A stretch of 64,000 bases of DNA, taken from the NCBI RefSeq assembly GCF_000430845.1, contig NZ_AUMU01000008.1, forward strand, positions 1 through 64,000, in the 5' to 3' direction. The notes under the pieces were generated by a model. That model ran no database searches. It had not been told where the DNA came from and saw only the letters and a program-made list of their open reading frames with translations. This DNA is from Chryseobacterium gregarium DSM 19109 (lineage in GTDB: Bacteria; Bacteroidota; Bacteroidia; Flavobacteriales; Weeksellaceae). Of this stretch, positions 16,937 to 25,572 are shown piece by piece. A program made the position numbers and the translations under genes. How positions within the stretch are numbered: the first letter of the stretch is position 1; the number at the start of each line of letters is the position of its first letter.

Positions 16937-18007
16937 TTATTTTAAAGTATTTACGTTATTTAAATCTTCAAATGCCTTAACCAGTCTCTTGGAGAATGTT
17001 TCCTCACCTTTTCTTACCCATGTTCTCGGGTCATAGAATTTTTTGTTAGGTTTTTCTTCTCCGTCCGGATTTCCGATCTGGGTCTTTAAATAATCGATAT
17101 TATCAACCATATAATCTCTGATTCCTTCTGTATACGCAAACTGAAGATCAGTGTCAATATTCATTTTAATCACTCCGTAGTCAATCGCTTCCCTGATTTC
17201 GTCCAATGTAGATCCTGACCCTCCGTGGAATACAAAATTCACAGGCTTTTCAGCAGTTCCGAATTTTTCCTGAACATATTTCTGAGAATTGTCAAGAATT
17301 TTCGGGGTAAGCACTACGTTTCCTGGCTTATATACGCCGTGTACATTACCGAAAGCGGCTGCAATGGTAAAGTTTTCAGAAATGGCTTTCAGTTTTTCAT
17401 ACGTATAGGCTACATCTTCGGGCTGCGTATACAGTTTTGAATTGTCAACATCTGAATTGTCAACACCGTCTTCTTCTCCGCCGGTAACACCGATTTCCAC
17501 TTCCAGAGTCATCTGCATTTTAGCCATTCTTTCAAAATAACGGGCAGATGTTTCGAGGTTTTCTTCCAAAGATTCCTCAGAAAGGTCTAGCATATGAGAA
17601 GAGTACAGTGATTTCCCGGTCTGTCTGAAGAATTCTTCGTTGGCATCCATCAATCCGTCGATCCAGGGCAATAGTTTCTTGGCACAGTGGTCGGTATGAA
17701 GAATCACAGTCGCTCCGTAAGCTTCTGCCAGCGTATGAATATGTTTTGCTCCGGCCACAGCTCCTAAAATAGCTGCTTTCTGTCCGTCATTGCTTAATCC
17801 TTTTCCTGCATTATAAGCAGCACCTCCGTTAGAGAACTGAATGATAACAGGCGAGTTCAGTTTTGCTGCAGTTTCCATCACCGCATTCACGTTGCTGGAA
17901 CCAATTACGTTAACTGCAGGTAATGCAAATTTGTTTTCTTTAGCATGCTGAAAAATATCAGTAACTAATTGACCTGTGGCAACTCCTGCCGGGAAAATTC
18001 TGCTCAT
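16937..18007 (-). CDS. fbaA: Class II fructose-bisphosphate aldolase
   Basis: This zinc-dependent glycolytic/gluconeogenic enzyme cleaves fructose-1,6-bisphosphate to dihydroxyacetone phosphate and glyceraldehyde-3-phosphate. The 356-residue length and motifs match the FbaA subgroup: HTDHCAKKLLPWIDGLM contains the first zinc histidine and catalytic aspartate, FGNVHGVY the second histidine, and FHGGSGS the third. VIKMNIDTDLQFAYTEG forms the phosphate-binding part. No defects are seen. It is the upstream neighbour of accD, separated from it by a perfect hairpin, and nadK lies 70 nt upstream on the same strand. Confidence 0.96.
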   Translation of the reverse strand: MSRIFPAGVATGQLVTDIFQHAKENKFALPAVNVIGSSNVNAVMETAAKLNSPVIIQFSNGGAAYNAGKGLSNDGQKAAILGAVAGAKHIHTLAEAYGATVILHTDHCAKKLLPWIDGLMDANEEFFRQTGKSLYSSHMLDLSEESLEENLETSARYFERMAKMQMTLEVEIGVTGGEEDGVDNSDVDNSKLYTQPEDVAYTYEKLKAISENFTIAAAFGNVHGVYKPGNVVLTPKILDNSQKYVQEKFGTAEKPVNFVFHGGSGSTLDEIREAIDYGVIKMNIDTDLQFAYTEGIRDYMVDNIDYLKTQIGNPDGEEKPNKKFYDPRTWVRKGEETFSKRLVKAFEDLNNVNTLK

Positions 18008-18077
18008 GTTTTACTTTTTAATATAAATTATTCGGATTTGTAAAATTCCTGTAAAGGTAATCATTTTTGCTTAATTG

Positions 18078-18947
18078 CTAATTTCTTTTGTCCCGTCCCC
18101 AAAGCAGCTTTTGCCGGATGGTTTCATAGAAACTCAGGTTGTTGGGCTGCACCAGGAGGATCTGAAAGTTGGCTTTCCTGATGATAATTTCCTTGTCAGT
18201 TTCTATATGGATCAGTCTGGAGTCCAGTGAAAGTGAATACTGGGGAACCCTGCTTTCCACTTTAAACTTAATTTCAACCCTGTCATTTACCACCAGCGGC
18301 CTTACATTAAGATTATGGGGGGCAATAGGCGTAATGACAAAATTTTCGTTGTTCGGGGAAATGATTGGCCCGCCGCAGCTTAATGAATAAGCGGTAGAAC
18401 CTGTCGGTGTGGAAACGATCACGCCATCTCCCCAGAAGATGTTCAGGAACTCATTATTGATGTAAGAATCCACCGTCACCATCGAAGTTGTTTCTTTTCT
18501 GGACAGCGTAACATCATTCAGGGCATACGGGAAAAAATCTTCCAGTTCGGGCGAAACCACCTGGATCACGGAACGTCGGCTTGTCTTGACGTCACCTTTT
18601 AAAATAGAATCCAGTTCGTTAAAGGCTTCTTCTTTGGTAAAGCTGGCAAGAAAACCTAATCTGCCGGTGTTTACACCTACGATCGGTATTTCCAGATCCT
18701 CGATGAATGTTAAGGAGTTAACGATGGTACCGTCGCCTCCGAATGTAAAAAAAAGATCAACTTCCTTGTCTACAAGATCCTGCTTGCAGTTGAAGGTTTC
18801 GAAAATTTTTGAAAACTGAAGCGCTTCAGCCATCTCATCATATAAAACGGATTTTATCCCTCTGTTTTCCAGCTCGGAAATAAATTTGCTTAAATATAAA
18901 AAGGTATCAAGATCTTTTTTCTGAGAATATATGGCTGCCTTCATCAT
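18078..18947 (-). CDS. nadK: NAD kinase
   Basis: The enzyme phosphorylates NAD to NADP in the cytoplasm and sets NADPH supply. The 289-residue protein has the diagnostic GGDGT motif at 70-74 and a second conserved block, SPTGSTAYSLSCGGPI, about 100 residues later (here preceded by VIVST). PIAPHNLNVRPLV is a third family motif. The start is the double ATG at 18947/18944. The CBS-domain gene ends 1 nt upstream, so the two are almost certainly cotranscribed. Confidence 0.95.
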   Translation of the reverse strand: MMKAAIYSQKKDLDTFLYLSKFISELENRGIKSVLYDEMAEALQFSKIFETFNCKQDLVDKEVDLFFTFGGDGTIVNSLTFIEDLEIPIVGVNTGRLGFLASFTKEEAFNELDSILKGDVKTSRRSVIQVVSPELEDFFPYALNDVTLSRKETTSMVTVDSYINNEFLNIFWGDGVIVSTPTGSTAYSLSCGGPIISPNNENFVITPIAPHNLNVRPLVVNDRVEIKFKVESRVPQYSLSLDSRLIHIETDKEIIIRKANFQILLVQPNNLSFYETIRQKLLWGRDKRN

Positions 18948-18948
18948 G

Positions 18949-19599
18949 TTATATTTCTATGAATTTCTGGAAAAACCCGAACCTGTCCTGAAACAGATCG
19001 GATTTGTCATCAGAATAATATTTCTGTACAATTCTGTAATCGTAACGGTCAAATGTTTCATCAATAGAGCTCAGGTTTTCATTGCTGATCTTGATCGTCA
19101 CATGAATGGCTTCATCTGACATAAAACTGATAAAAGCTCCGTAAAATTTAGAATTATTGCTTTCAACGATATTGGCGATCTCCGTCATCGAATATTTCCT
19201 GGCAGGGGTTTCTACCGTAAGAATAGCTCCTGATTCCGAAAACAGCGGATACTTTGACAGGTCCTGGAAGATATCTTCACAGCTTATGTAGCCGAGGTAT
19301 TTTTCATTCTTGTTGATTACAGGGATCACGTTGGCATTGAAGGTATGAAACAATCGGATGCTGTCCATGATATTGTTGTCTTCAAGAATTGCAAAGCGTT
19401 CGATTTGATGTTCAAGATCCTTCAGCGTTCCTTCTTCTTCATAAAGAAAATCTTCAGCAATCGCACCGTAGAAATGATTGGATTTTTTAATGAAAATATG
19501 AGAATATCCAAATGCATCTATCATGTCTCTTGCTGATTCTATCGAGTCAGTCAGATTAAAACACGGAAAATCTTTTGAGATATAGTCTTTGATAAACAT
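18949..19599 (-). CDS. CBS-domain protein
   Basis: The 216-residue soluble protein carries two CBS motifs in the first 130 residues (GYSHIFIKKSNHFYGAIAED and ANVIPVINKNEKYLGYISCE), which usually bind adenosyl ligands such as AMP, ATP or S-adenosylmethionine. The C-terminal part (TMSEIANIVESNNSKFYGAF-like, followed by IKISNENLSSIDETFDRY) resembles an ACT-like sensory domain. This suggests a regulatory protein. It is one nucleotide from nadK, and the pairing is consistent with a link to adenine-nucleotide or NAD status, though that is inference. Confidence 0.82.
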   Translation of the reverse strand: MFIKDYISKDFPCFNLTDSIESARDMIDAFGYSHIFIKKSNHFYGAIAEDFLYEEEGTLKDLEHQIERFAILEDNNIMDSIRLFHTFNANVIPVINKNEKYLGYISCEDIFQDLSKYPLFSESGAILTVETPARKYSMTEIANIVESNNSKFYGAFISFMSDEAIHVTIKISNENLSSIDETFDRYDYRIVQKYYSDDKSDLFQDRFGFFQKFIEI

Positions 19600-19683
19600 T
19601 GTGCTAATTTATAAAAAATTAAATGAAACTTTTTCCGAAACACCAACTTTTTTTCATTCGAAATCAAAAAAATGATTTTAAAA

Positions 19684-19714
19684 TTTGCCCGTGACGAAAA
19701 AATAGGTATCTTTG
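19684..19714 (+). promoter_or_regulatory. Orphan consensus promoter
   Basis: TTTG (19684-19687), a 19-nt spacer and TATCTTTG (19707-19714) form one of the best matches to the Bacteroidota TTTG-N19-TAnnTTTG promoter in the window. It points rightward into an intergenic space with no plus-strand gene; a terminator-like hairpin follows within about 70 nt. Confidence 0.6.
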
Positions 19715-19719
19715 TCGCC

Positions 19720-19787
19720 TTTCATTTTTACTTTTTATTAGATTTATTTCAAACTGCACTGTCTATTAGGCACTTGCAGTTTTTTTA
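19720..19787 (+). ncRNA. Candidate small RNA
   Basis: A transcript beginning just after the orphan promoter would run about 65 nt. It would start with a U-rich single-stranded stretch and end with the stem AAACTGCA (19751-19758) / TGCAGTTT (19775-19782), loop of 16 nt, followed by a run of seven T. The layout is that of a small independently transcribed RNA. The 3' end touches the stop codon of the convergent methyltransferase gene, so the hairpin may also serve that transcript. No known RNA family is recognised. Confidence 0.4.
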
Positions 19788-20315
19788 TTTCAGGATCCTG
19801 GCAAATTCCCACATCACAATTCCTCCGCAGACACTTACATTTAAAGAATGTTTGGTTCCCAATTGCGGAATTTCAATAAAAGAACCGATATTATCCAGTG
19901 CTTCATCACTGATTCCTTCCACTTCATTCCCTAAAATAACTGCATATTTCTTTGAAGGATCAATTTTAAAGTCTGTAATCATCTGGCTGTTGGTGGTCTG
20001 CTCGATCCCTACAATTTCAAAATCCTGTGACCTGAGATGATGAATAGCCGCATTAATATCTGCCTCATAGCTCCAGTCCACGCTTTCCGTAGCTCCTAAA
20101 GCGGCTTTGTGGATTTCGCGGTGTGGCGGCTGAGGCGTAATTCCGCAGAGAATGATTTTCTGGACCAGAAAGGCATCTGCTGTCCTGAACGTCGCGCCCA
20201 CGTTGTGCATGCTTCTGATATTATCCAGTACGACGACCAGAGGAATCTTTTCCACGGTTTTAAAAGTTTCAACATCGATTCTGTTAAGCTCTTCCAGTTT
20301 TAGTTTATGTACCAA
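19785..20315 (-). CDS. SpoU/TrmH family RNA 2'-O-methyltransferase
   Basis: The 176-residue SPOUT enzyme probably methylates a ribose 2'-OH in tRNA or rRNA using S-adenosylmethionine. All three family motifs are present: NIRSMHNVGATFRTADAF (motif 1), VILGNEVEGISDEAL (motif 2) and IPQLGTKHSLNVSVCGGIVM (motif 3), the last two forming the knot that binds the cofactor. It lacks the N-terminal substrate-binding domain of longer RlmB-type enzymes, so the target RNA cannot be specified. It lies downstream of the bestrophin gene on the same strand. Confidence 0.9.
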   Translation of the reverse strand: MVHKLKLEELNRIDVETFKTVEKIPLVVVLDNIRSMHNVGATFRTADAFLVQKIILCGITPQPPHREIHKAALGATESVDWSYEADINAAIHHLRSQDFEIVGIEQTTNSQMITDFKIDPSKKYAVILGNEVEGISDEALDNIGSFIEIPQLGTKHSLNVSVCGGIVMWEFARILK

Positions 20316-20375
20316 TTGGTTGTATTTAATGTAGTTATCAATATATATGTACGATCTTTAACGGAATAAAGATTT

Positions 20376-21257
20376 TTATTTAGGCAAACCCATGATCTGA
20401 TGAACGCTTTTTTCAATGTTCTGGGCAATGGCTTCCATGGGAATATCATTTTCATCATTGCTGAAAGGGTCTTCAATTTCTTCGGCAATCATTTCAAGGC
20501 TCATCAGGACATAATATACAAAAACGGTCAGAGGAATCATAAAAAGTCCGATAGATATAACGTACGCCACCGGTAAGGCCAGGACATAAAGAATGATGAA
20601 TTTCTTTACAAAGGAAGAATAGGAATACGGAATCGGTGTGTTTTTAATTCTCTCGCAGCCTCCGCAAACGTCCAGAAAACCTGAAAGCTGGGTGTCTAAA
20701 TACAGCATTTCAAAGTCTGAAATTTTTCCCTGTTTTTTAAGCTGATGTAATTTGTGGGTTAAAAGAATAACGATTTCTGTAGGGCCGTGATGCTTGATAT
20801 GGTCTTCGATTTCAGAATAGTCCTCGTCTAATGCCAGTCTTGTAGATTCTTTGGAAAGGTGTTTGGCCAGAAAATGCGGAAAATATTTAAGGTATCTTGC
20901 GATCTGTTCCAGGTCCTGTCTGTCATTTTCAAGAACAGATTTGATTTTAACGGCAAAGTTCCGGGAGTCATTGACCAGCTTGCCCCAGAGCTTCCTGCCT
21001 TCCCACCACCGGTCATAGGCAGTATTGGTCCTGAAAACCAGTAATAAAGACAGTACGAAACCGAGTAAAGAATGAATCATGCTCACATTGCTGACGGGCG
21101 ATTTTGAAGATAAGTGAAGGTATTCCACTTCAAGGTATTCAATACCCCAGGAATATAATCCGACCAGGATCATCGTCGGGAACAGGATCTTCATCGTATC
21201 GCTTTTATGCAGGCTGAAAAGGATTTTCAGAAAATGTTTGGTATTGTAAACTCTCAT
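20376..21257 (-). CDS. Bestrophin family ion channel
   Basis: This inner-membrane channel belongs to the bestrophin/YneE family, whose bacterial members conduct cations or anions as pentamers. The protein has four membrane segments, two near the N-terminus (TMILVGLYSWGIEYL and MIHSLLGFVLSLLLVFRTN) and two around residues 200-250. The family motifs FRTNTAYDRWWEGRKLWGKL and PIPYSYSSFVKKFIILY are clear. I place the start at MRVYNTKHF (21257, 293 residues) because a -7 box lies inside the 12 extra upstream codons of the longer frame. Confidence 0.87.
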   Translation of the reverse strand: MRVYNTKHFLKILFSLHKSDTMKILFPTMILVGLYSWGIEYLEVEYLHLSSKSPVSNVSMIHSLLGFVLSLLLVFRTNTAYDRWWEGRKLWGKLVNDSRNFAVKIKSVLENDRQDLEQIARYLKYFPHFLAKHLSKESTRLALDEDYSEIEDHIKHHGPTEIVILLTHKLHQLKKQGKISDFEMLYLDTQLSGFLDVCGGCERIKNTPIPYSYSSFVKKFIILYVLALPVAYVISIGLFMIPLTVFVYYVLMSLEMIAEEIEDPFSNDENDIPMEAIAQNIEKSVHQIMGLPK

Positions 21258-21274
21258 ACGCGGGATTGATGATG

Positions 21275-21282
21275 CAAAGATA
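21275..21282 (-). promoter_or_regulatory. -7 box of the bestrophin gene, deciding its start
   Basis: On the minus strand TATCTTTG fits TAnnTTTG and lies 17 nt before the ATG at 21257. It falls inside the longer open frame starting at 21293, so translation from the longer start is unlikely. Confidence 0.55.
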
Positions 21283-21437
21283 AAATTTTTCATTTTGATG
21301 ACCTCATTTCAATCTTACGGTACCTTTTGAGATTAAATGCGGTGTTATGATGGCGGATGATGACTAATATTTATGTTAAAATTTTCTTGAATTTCAAAAA
21401 AACACTATTTTTATTCCGCATTTAAATACCACACAAA

Positions 21438-22310
21438 ATGATTCTCGAAAACGTAGATGTCGTAACGGATATCAACAAAGAAGATTTTCAGAAAAATTAT
21501 TTCACAAAGAAGAAGCCGCTTCTGATTAAAAATTTTGCAAGCCGTTGGGAAGCTTTTGATCAGTGGAACTTTGATTTTATCCGTGAAAAAGCGGGAGATC
21601 AGGAAGTTCCCTTGTATGATAATAAACCGGCTGATGCTTCCGGAAGCTCAGATGCGCCTGTGACTCATATGAAGATGAAGGAGTATATCGATACAATTAA
21701 AAGCAGGCCTTCGGATCTGCGCATTTTCTTTTACATCATCACAGACCGGCTACCGGAATTGCTGAAAAACTTTACCTATCCGGATTTGGGAATACGGTTT
21801 TTCAAAAGGCTGCCGACCTTATTTTTCGGGGGAAGCGAAGCCCATGTGCTGATGCATTATGATGTGGATCTGGGGGACTTTCTGCATATCCATTTTGAAG
21901 GGAAAAAGAGGATTCTATTATTTGACCAGAAACAGTCTGCCTTCTTATACAAAGTTCCCCTATCGGTGCACACTATTTATGAAGTGGATTATGAAAACCC
22001 TGATTACGAAAAGTTTCCGGCACTGAAACATGCCAGAGGCTTTGAGGTTTTTATGGAACATGGGGATGCGCTTTTCATTCCCGGTGCGTTCTGGCACTTC
22101 AACAGGTATCTTGAGCCCGGATTTTCCATGTCGCTCCGGGCGCTTCCTGGCAAACCCGGTGTTTTTGCGAATATGCTGTATCATGTTTTTATTATGCGAT
22201 ACACCGATAAATTAATGCGTAAATTATTTAAAGTCAAGTGGGTGGATTATAAACAGAAATGGGCGTATAATAAGAGCGCGAAGGCTTTGGAAGATCATCT
22301 TAAGCAATAA
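21438..22310 (+). CDS. Cupin-like / JmjC-type dioxygenase domain protein
   Basis: The 290-residue protein looks like a cupin_8 (JmjC-like) 2-oxoglutarate and Fe(II) dependent hydroxylase. The iron motif HYD (in LMHYDVDLGDFLHIHFEGKK) supplies His and Asp, the Lys of GKKRILLFD is placed to bind 2-oxoglutarate, and H in PGAFWHFNRYL is the third metal ligand. The N-terminal KKKPLLIKNFASRW is also typical of the family. The hydroxylated substrate, perhaps a protein, is unknown. It stands alone upstream of mutS. Confidence 0.82.
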   Translation: MILENVDVVTDINKEDFQKNYFTKKKPLLIKNFASRWEAFDQWNFDFIREKAGDQEVPLYDNKPADASGSSDAPVTHMKMKEYIDTIKSRPSDLRIFFYIITDRLPELLKNFTYPDLGIRFFKRLPTLFFGGSEAHVLMHYDVDLGDFLHIHFEGKKRILLFDQKQSAFLYKVPLSVHTIYEVDYENPDYEKFPALKHARGFEVFMEHGDALFIPGAFWHFNRYLEPGFSMSLRALPGKPGVFANMLYHVFIMRYTDKLMRKLFKVKWVDYKQKWAYNKSAKALEDHLKQ

Positions 22311-22341
22311 AGATTAAATTTTATTTTATAGATCTGACAGA

Positions 22342-22371
22342 TTGTTCAGGTGTTCAAAATCTGTACGTTTG
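22342..22371 (+). promoter_or_regulatory. mutS promoter
   Basis: TTG at 22342-22344 and TACGTTTG at 22364-22371 are separated by 19 nt, matching the Bacteroidota promoter. The open frame upstream of the mutS ATG (22449) passes through this promoter, which supports the internal start. Confidence 0.65.
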
Positions 22372-22448
22372 CAGCTATACTTTTCAAAAACTTTAATCCT
22401 TCTTTTTTATTTCATACTTTTACCATCCTAATTTTAAGATCAATTTTA

Positions 22449-25037
22449 ATGGCAAAGGCGACGAAGAAAGAAACTCCTTTAATGACACAGTATAATACCA
22501 TCAAGGCCAAATACCCTGATGCGCTTTTGCTATTTCGGGTAGGGGATTTTTATGAAACTTTCGGGCAGGATGCGGTTAAGACGTCTCAGATTTTAGGAAT
22601 TGTCCTTACCAAAAGGGCCAATGGAGACGGCCATATTGAACTGGCGGGATTTCCGCACCATTCCGTAGATTCCTATTTGCCGAAACTGGTAAGGGCAGGA
22701 ATGAGGGTGGCCATCTGCGACCAGCTTGAAGATCCAAAAACGGTGAAAGGAATTGTGAAAAGGGGCGTAACGGAACTGGTGACCCCCGGTGTCACATTCA
22801 ATGACCAGGTTTTAAATTCAAAAAAGAATAATTTCCTGCTTTCCCTTCATAAAGAAAAAGAAAAGTTCGGAATTGCGCTGGTGGATATTTCCACAGGTGA
22901 GTTCCTGGTAAGTGAAGGAAGCCTTGAAAAGCTGCTTCATATTGTCAATACCTTTGATCCGAGTGAAATTATTTATCAGAGAAGCGTCCAGATCCCGGAA
23001 CAGTTTAAAAATAAAAATGCCTTTAAGCTTGAAGACTGGGCCTTTCAATATAATTTCGCCTACGAAAAACTGACAAATCATTTCAAAACCAATTCATTAA
23101 AAGGCTTCGGAGTTGAAAACCAGCCGTTGGCGATTACGGCAGCGGGAGCTATTTTTGCTTATCTCGTAGAAGATACCCATCATAATTTGCTGGCCCACAT
23201 CACCAGAATTCAGATTATTCCGCAGGAAGATTTTCTGATGATGGATCATTTTACTTTAAGAAACCTGGAAATCGTCTGCCCAAGCAGTCCGCAGGGTAAA
23301 TCATTGCTGGACATTATTGATAAAACCTCGACTCCGATGGGAGGACGTTTGTTGAGAAGAAGAATTATTTTACCCTTAAAGTCTGTAAGTGAAATCGGAA
23401 GAAGGCTTTCTTTAATTGATTTTTTAAATGAAAACGACCATCTTAAATATGAAATTTCCCAGTTATTAAAGTCTATTTCAGACTTAGACCGGTTGATGGG
23501 AAAACTGGCCGCCGAGAAAATTTCACCTAAAGAATTGGGATATCTCCGTCAGAGCCTGATCAATATTCATAAAATTAAGGCTTTGCTTCATCCGCATGCC
23601 GATGTTCTGGCGTGGCTGGACCCGTTGTATGATCAGGATGAACTTATTAAATGCCTTCAGAACCACCTGAATGAGGAGCTTCCGGTGAATCTGGCCAAAG
23701 GCAATGTGATCAAAGAAGGGATTTCAGAGGAACTGGACCGGTTAAGAGGGCTTCAAAGCAAAGGGCGTGGATTTCTGGACGAGATGTGCCACAGGGAAGT
23801 TCAGAGGACGGGAATTTCAAGCCTTAAGATTGATTTTAATAATGTTTTCGGGTACTATATTGAGGTCAGGAATACTCATAAAGATAAAGTTCCTGCAGAC
23901 TGGATCAGGAAACAGACCCTGGTGAACGCCGAACGTTACATTACGGAGGAACTGAAGGAATATGAAAGCCAGATTCTCGGCGCGGAAGAAAAAATAGGGG
24001 TTCTGGAAAATGAGCTGTACAGAAATATCTGTAACGAAACCATGATCTATATTGACCGGATTCAGGAAAATTCAAATATCATCGCACAGCTTGATGTTGC
24101 GGTTGGTCTGTCAGAACTGGCCGTTTCCGAGAGTTATACCAAACCGGTTTTAACGGAAACTTTTTCAATTGATCTTAAAGAAGCCCGGCACCCGATCATT
24201 GAAAATGCACTTCCGCTGGGTGAAAAATATATACCGAATGATATTTTCCTGGATAAAGATTCCCAGCAGATCATCATGGTGACAGGGCCCAACATGGCGG
24301 GTAAATCGGCCATCCTCCGACAGACGGCTATTGTATGCCTGATGGCGCAGATCGGAAGTTTTGTCCCGGCAAAACATGCTGAAATCGGTATCCTGGATAA
24401 AATCTTTACCAGGGTAGGAGCCTCGGACAATATCTCTGCCGGTGAATCCACTTTTATGGTGGAAATGAATGAAGCTGCAAATATTTTAAATAATATTTCT
24501 GAACGCAGCCTGATTCTGCTGGATGAAATCGGGCGCGGAACGTCTACCTATGACGGGGTTTCCATAGCCTGGGCCATAGCAGAATACCTTCATCAGCATC
24601 CGACACAGGCAAAAACCTTATTTGCAACGCATTATCATGAGTTGAATGAAATGACCGTAAACTTTGAAAGGGTGAAAAATTTTCATGTTTCTATTCAGGA
24701 GAATAAAGGCAATATTATTTTCTTAAGGAAACTGATTCCCGGAGGAAGTGAACACAGTTTCGGGATTCATGTCGCCAAACTGGCGGGAATGCCTTCAAAA
24801 GTTGTCAACAGGGCCAATGAAATCCTGAAGACACTGGAAGCCAGCCGTACGCAGGGCGCCTCTTCTGAAAGCATCAAAAGGGTAACCGAAGAAAATATGC
24901 AGCTTTCTTTCTTTCAGCTGGATGATCCAGTTCTGGAAAATATCCGTGAAGAACTGACAAAAATCGATATCAATACGCTGACTCCGATTGAAGCTTTAAT
25001 GAAGCTTAATTCGATAAAAAAAATGATTGGAAAATAA
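22449..25037 (+). CDS. mutS: DNA mismatch repair protein MutS
   Basis: MutS scans newly replicated DNA for mismatches and small loops and recruits MutL. The 862-residue protein has the complete architecture. The N-terminal mismatch-binding domain has the Phe-x-Glu motif in GDFYETFG. Connector, lever and clamp domains follow. The C-terminal ATPase has Walker A TGPNMAGKS, Walker B LILLDEIGRGTSTYDG and the ATHYHEL segment. The start is MAKATKKETPLMTQY at 22449; the 33 extra upstream codons overlap a promoter. The terminator is built over the stop codon. Confidence 0.97.
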   Translation: MAKATKKETPLMTQYNTIKAKYPDALLLFRVGDFYETFGQDAVKTSQILGIVLTKRANGDGHIELAGFPHHSVDSYLPKLVRAGMRVAICDQLEDPKTVKGIVKRGVTELVTPGVTFNDQVLNSKKNNFLLSLHKEKEKFGIALVDISTGEFLVSEGSLEKLLHIVNTFDPSEIIYQRSVQIPEQFKNKNAFKLEDWAFQYNFAYEKLTNHFKTNSLKGFGVENQPLAITAAGAIFAYLVEDTHHNLLAHITRIQIIPQEDFLMMDHFTLRNLEIVCPSSPQGKSLLDIIDKTSTPMGGRLLRRRIILPLKSVSEIGRRLSLIDFLNENDHLKYEISQLLKSISDLDRLMGKLAAEKISPKELGYLRQSLINIHKIKALLHPHADVLAWLDPLYDQDELIKCLQNHLNEELPVNLAKGNVIKEGISEELDRLRGLQSKGRGFLDEMCHREVQRTGISSLKIDFNNVFGYYIEVRNTHKDKVPADWIRKQTLVNAERYITEELKEYESQILGAEEKIGVLENELYRNICNETMIYIDRIQENSNIIAQLDVAVGLSELAVSESYTKPVLTETFSIDLKEARHPIIENALPLGEKYIPNDIFLDKDSQQIIMVTGPNMAGKSAILRQTAIVCLMAQIGSFVPAKHAEIGILDKIFTRVGASDNISAGESTFMVEMNEAANILNNISERSLILLDEIGRGTSTYDGVSIAWAIAEYLHQHPTQAKTLFATHYHELNEMTVNFERVKNFHVSIQENKGNIIFLRKLIPGGSEHSFGIHVAKLAGMPSKVVNRANEILKTLEASRTQGASSESIKRVTEENMQLSFFQLDDPVLENIREELTKIDINTLTPIEALMKLNSIKKMIGK

Positions 25038-25053
25038 TCCAATCATTTTTTTT
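25021..25053 (+). terminator. mutS terminator
   Basis: AAATGATTGG (25021-25030) and CCAATCATTT (25039-25048) form a 10-bp stem with an 8-nt loop followed by T5. The left arm encodes the last codons of mutS and the loop contains its stop. Confidence 0.8.
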
Positions 25054-25055
25054 GA

Positions 25056-25208
25056 TTAGCAACAAACTCCGTTTGTATTGCATGCTCCTATGTATAACTT
25101 TCCATCATTATTACTGAAACAAGCGGTAATACAAGTTTTGTCCGCTACACCACTGATTTCTTCTATCTCTTTCTTGATGATTTTCTGTTTAAAGATGGAG
25201 TTAAACTT
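25056..25208 (-). pseudogene. Startless second GG-leader-type peptide
   Basis: Directly after the stop of the upstream peptide, in the same frame, 50 codons stay open to TAA at 25056. They resemble that peptide: leader-like IKKEIEEISGV, then DKTCITACFSNNDGKLYIGA, ending NTNGVCC. No ATG, GTG or TTG start is available, and the double glycine is replaced by GV. This looks like a decayed tandem copy, or an extension reached only by stop-codon read-through. Confidence 0.5.
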
Positions 25209-25373
25209 TTAACAGCAATACCCATCCTGAACTCCGAACACACCATATAATTCTTCTCCGGTTGCCTGATCAATACAGCTTACGACTCTTGGACATACTG
25301 GTCTTTTTCCACCGTTAATTTCTTTTAATTCATTTTTTGTGAGCTTTCTTTGTTGAATGTTTGACTTTTTCAT
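25209..25373 (-). CDS. Bacteriocin-like peptide with GG leader
   Basis: The 54-residue peptide has a double-glycine leader of the ComC/bacteriocin type: RKLTKNELKEINGG, with cleavage expected after G22. The mature part of 32 residues has four cysteines (KRPVCPRVVSC and DGYCC), suited to disulphides or other modification. Such leaders are cut and exported by C39-peptidase ABC transporters, none of which is in this window. Similar peptides are common in Chryseobacterium-type genomes. A related but startless copy follows immediately. The role may be antimicrobial or signalling; this is inferred from the leader only. Confidence 0.75.
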   Translation of the reverse strand: MKKSNIQQRKLTKNELKEINGGKRPVCPRVVSCIDQATGEELYGVFGVQDGYCC

Positions 25374-25572
25374 AATAATTGAATTTGGTTTAAGCTAAAG
25401 TACATAATTTATGTCAATTCAACAAATAGTGAGTAATAAAATTGTGCTAAAGTTACTGATATAATAATAGTTAATGAAATAAGGTGTGAGATCATGATAA
25501 TCTCTTCTGGTGACAATTTTTATAATTAAGTTTAAAAAGGTTTATTATAAAAGTTTCTACAAAAAATAAACT

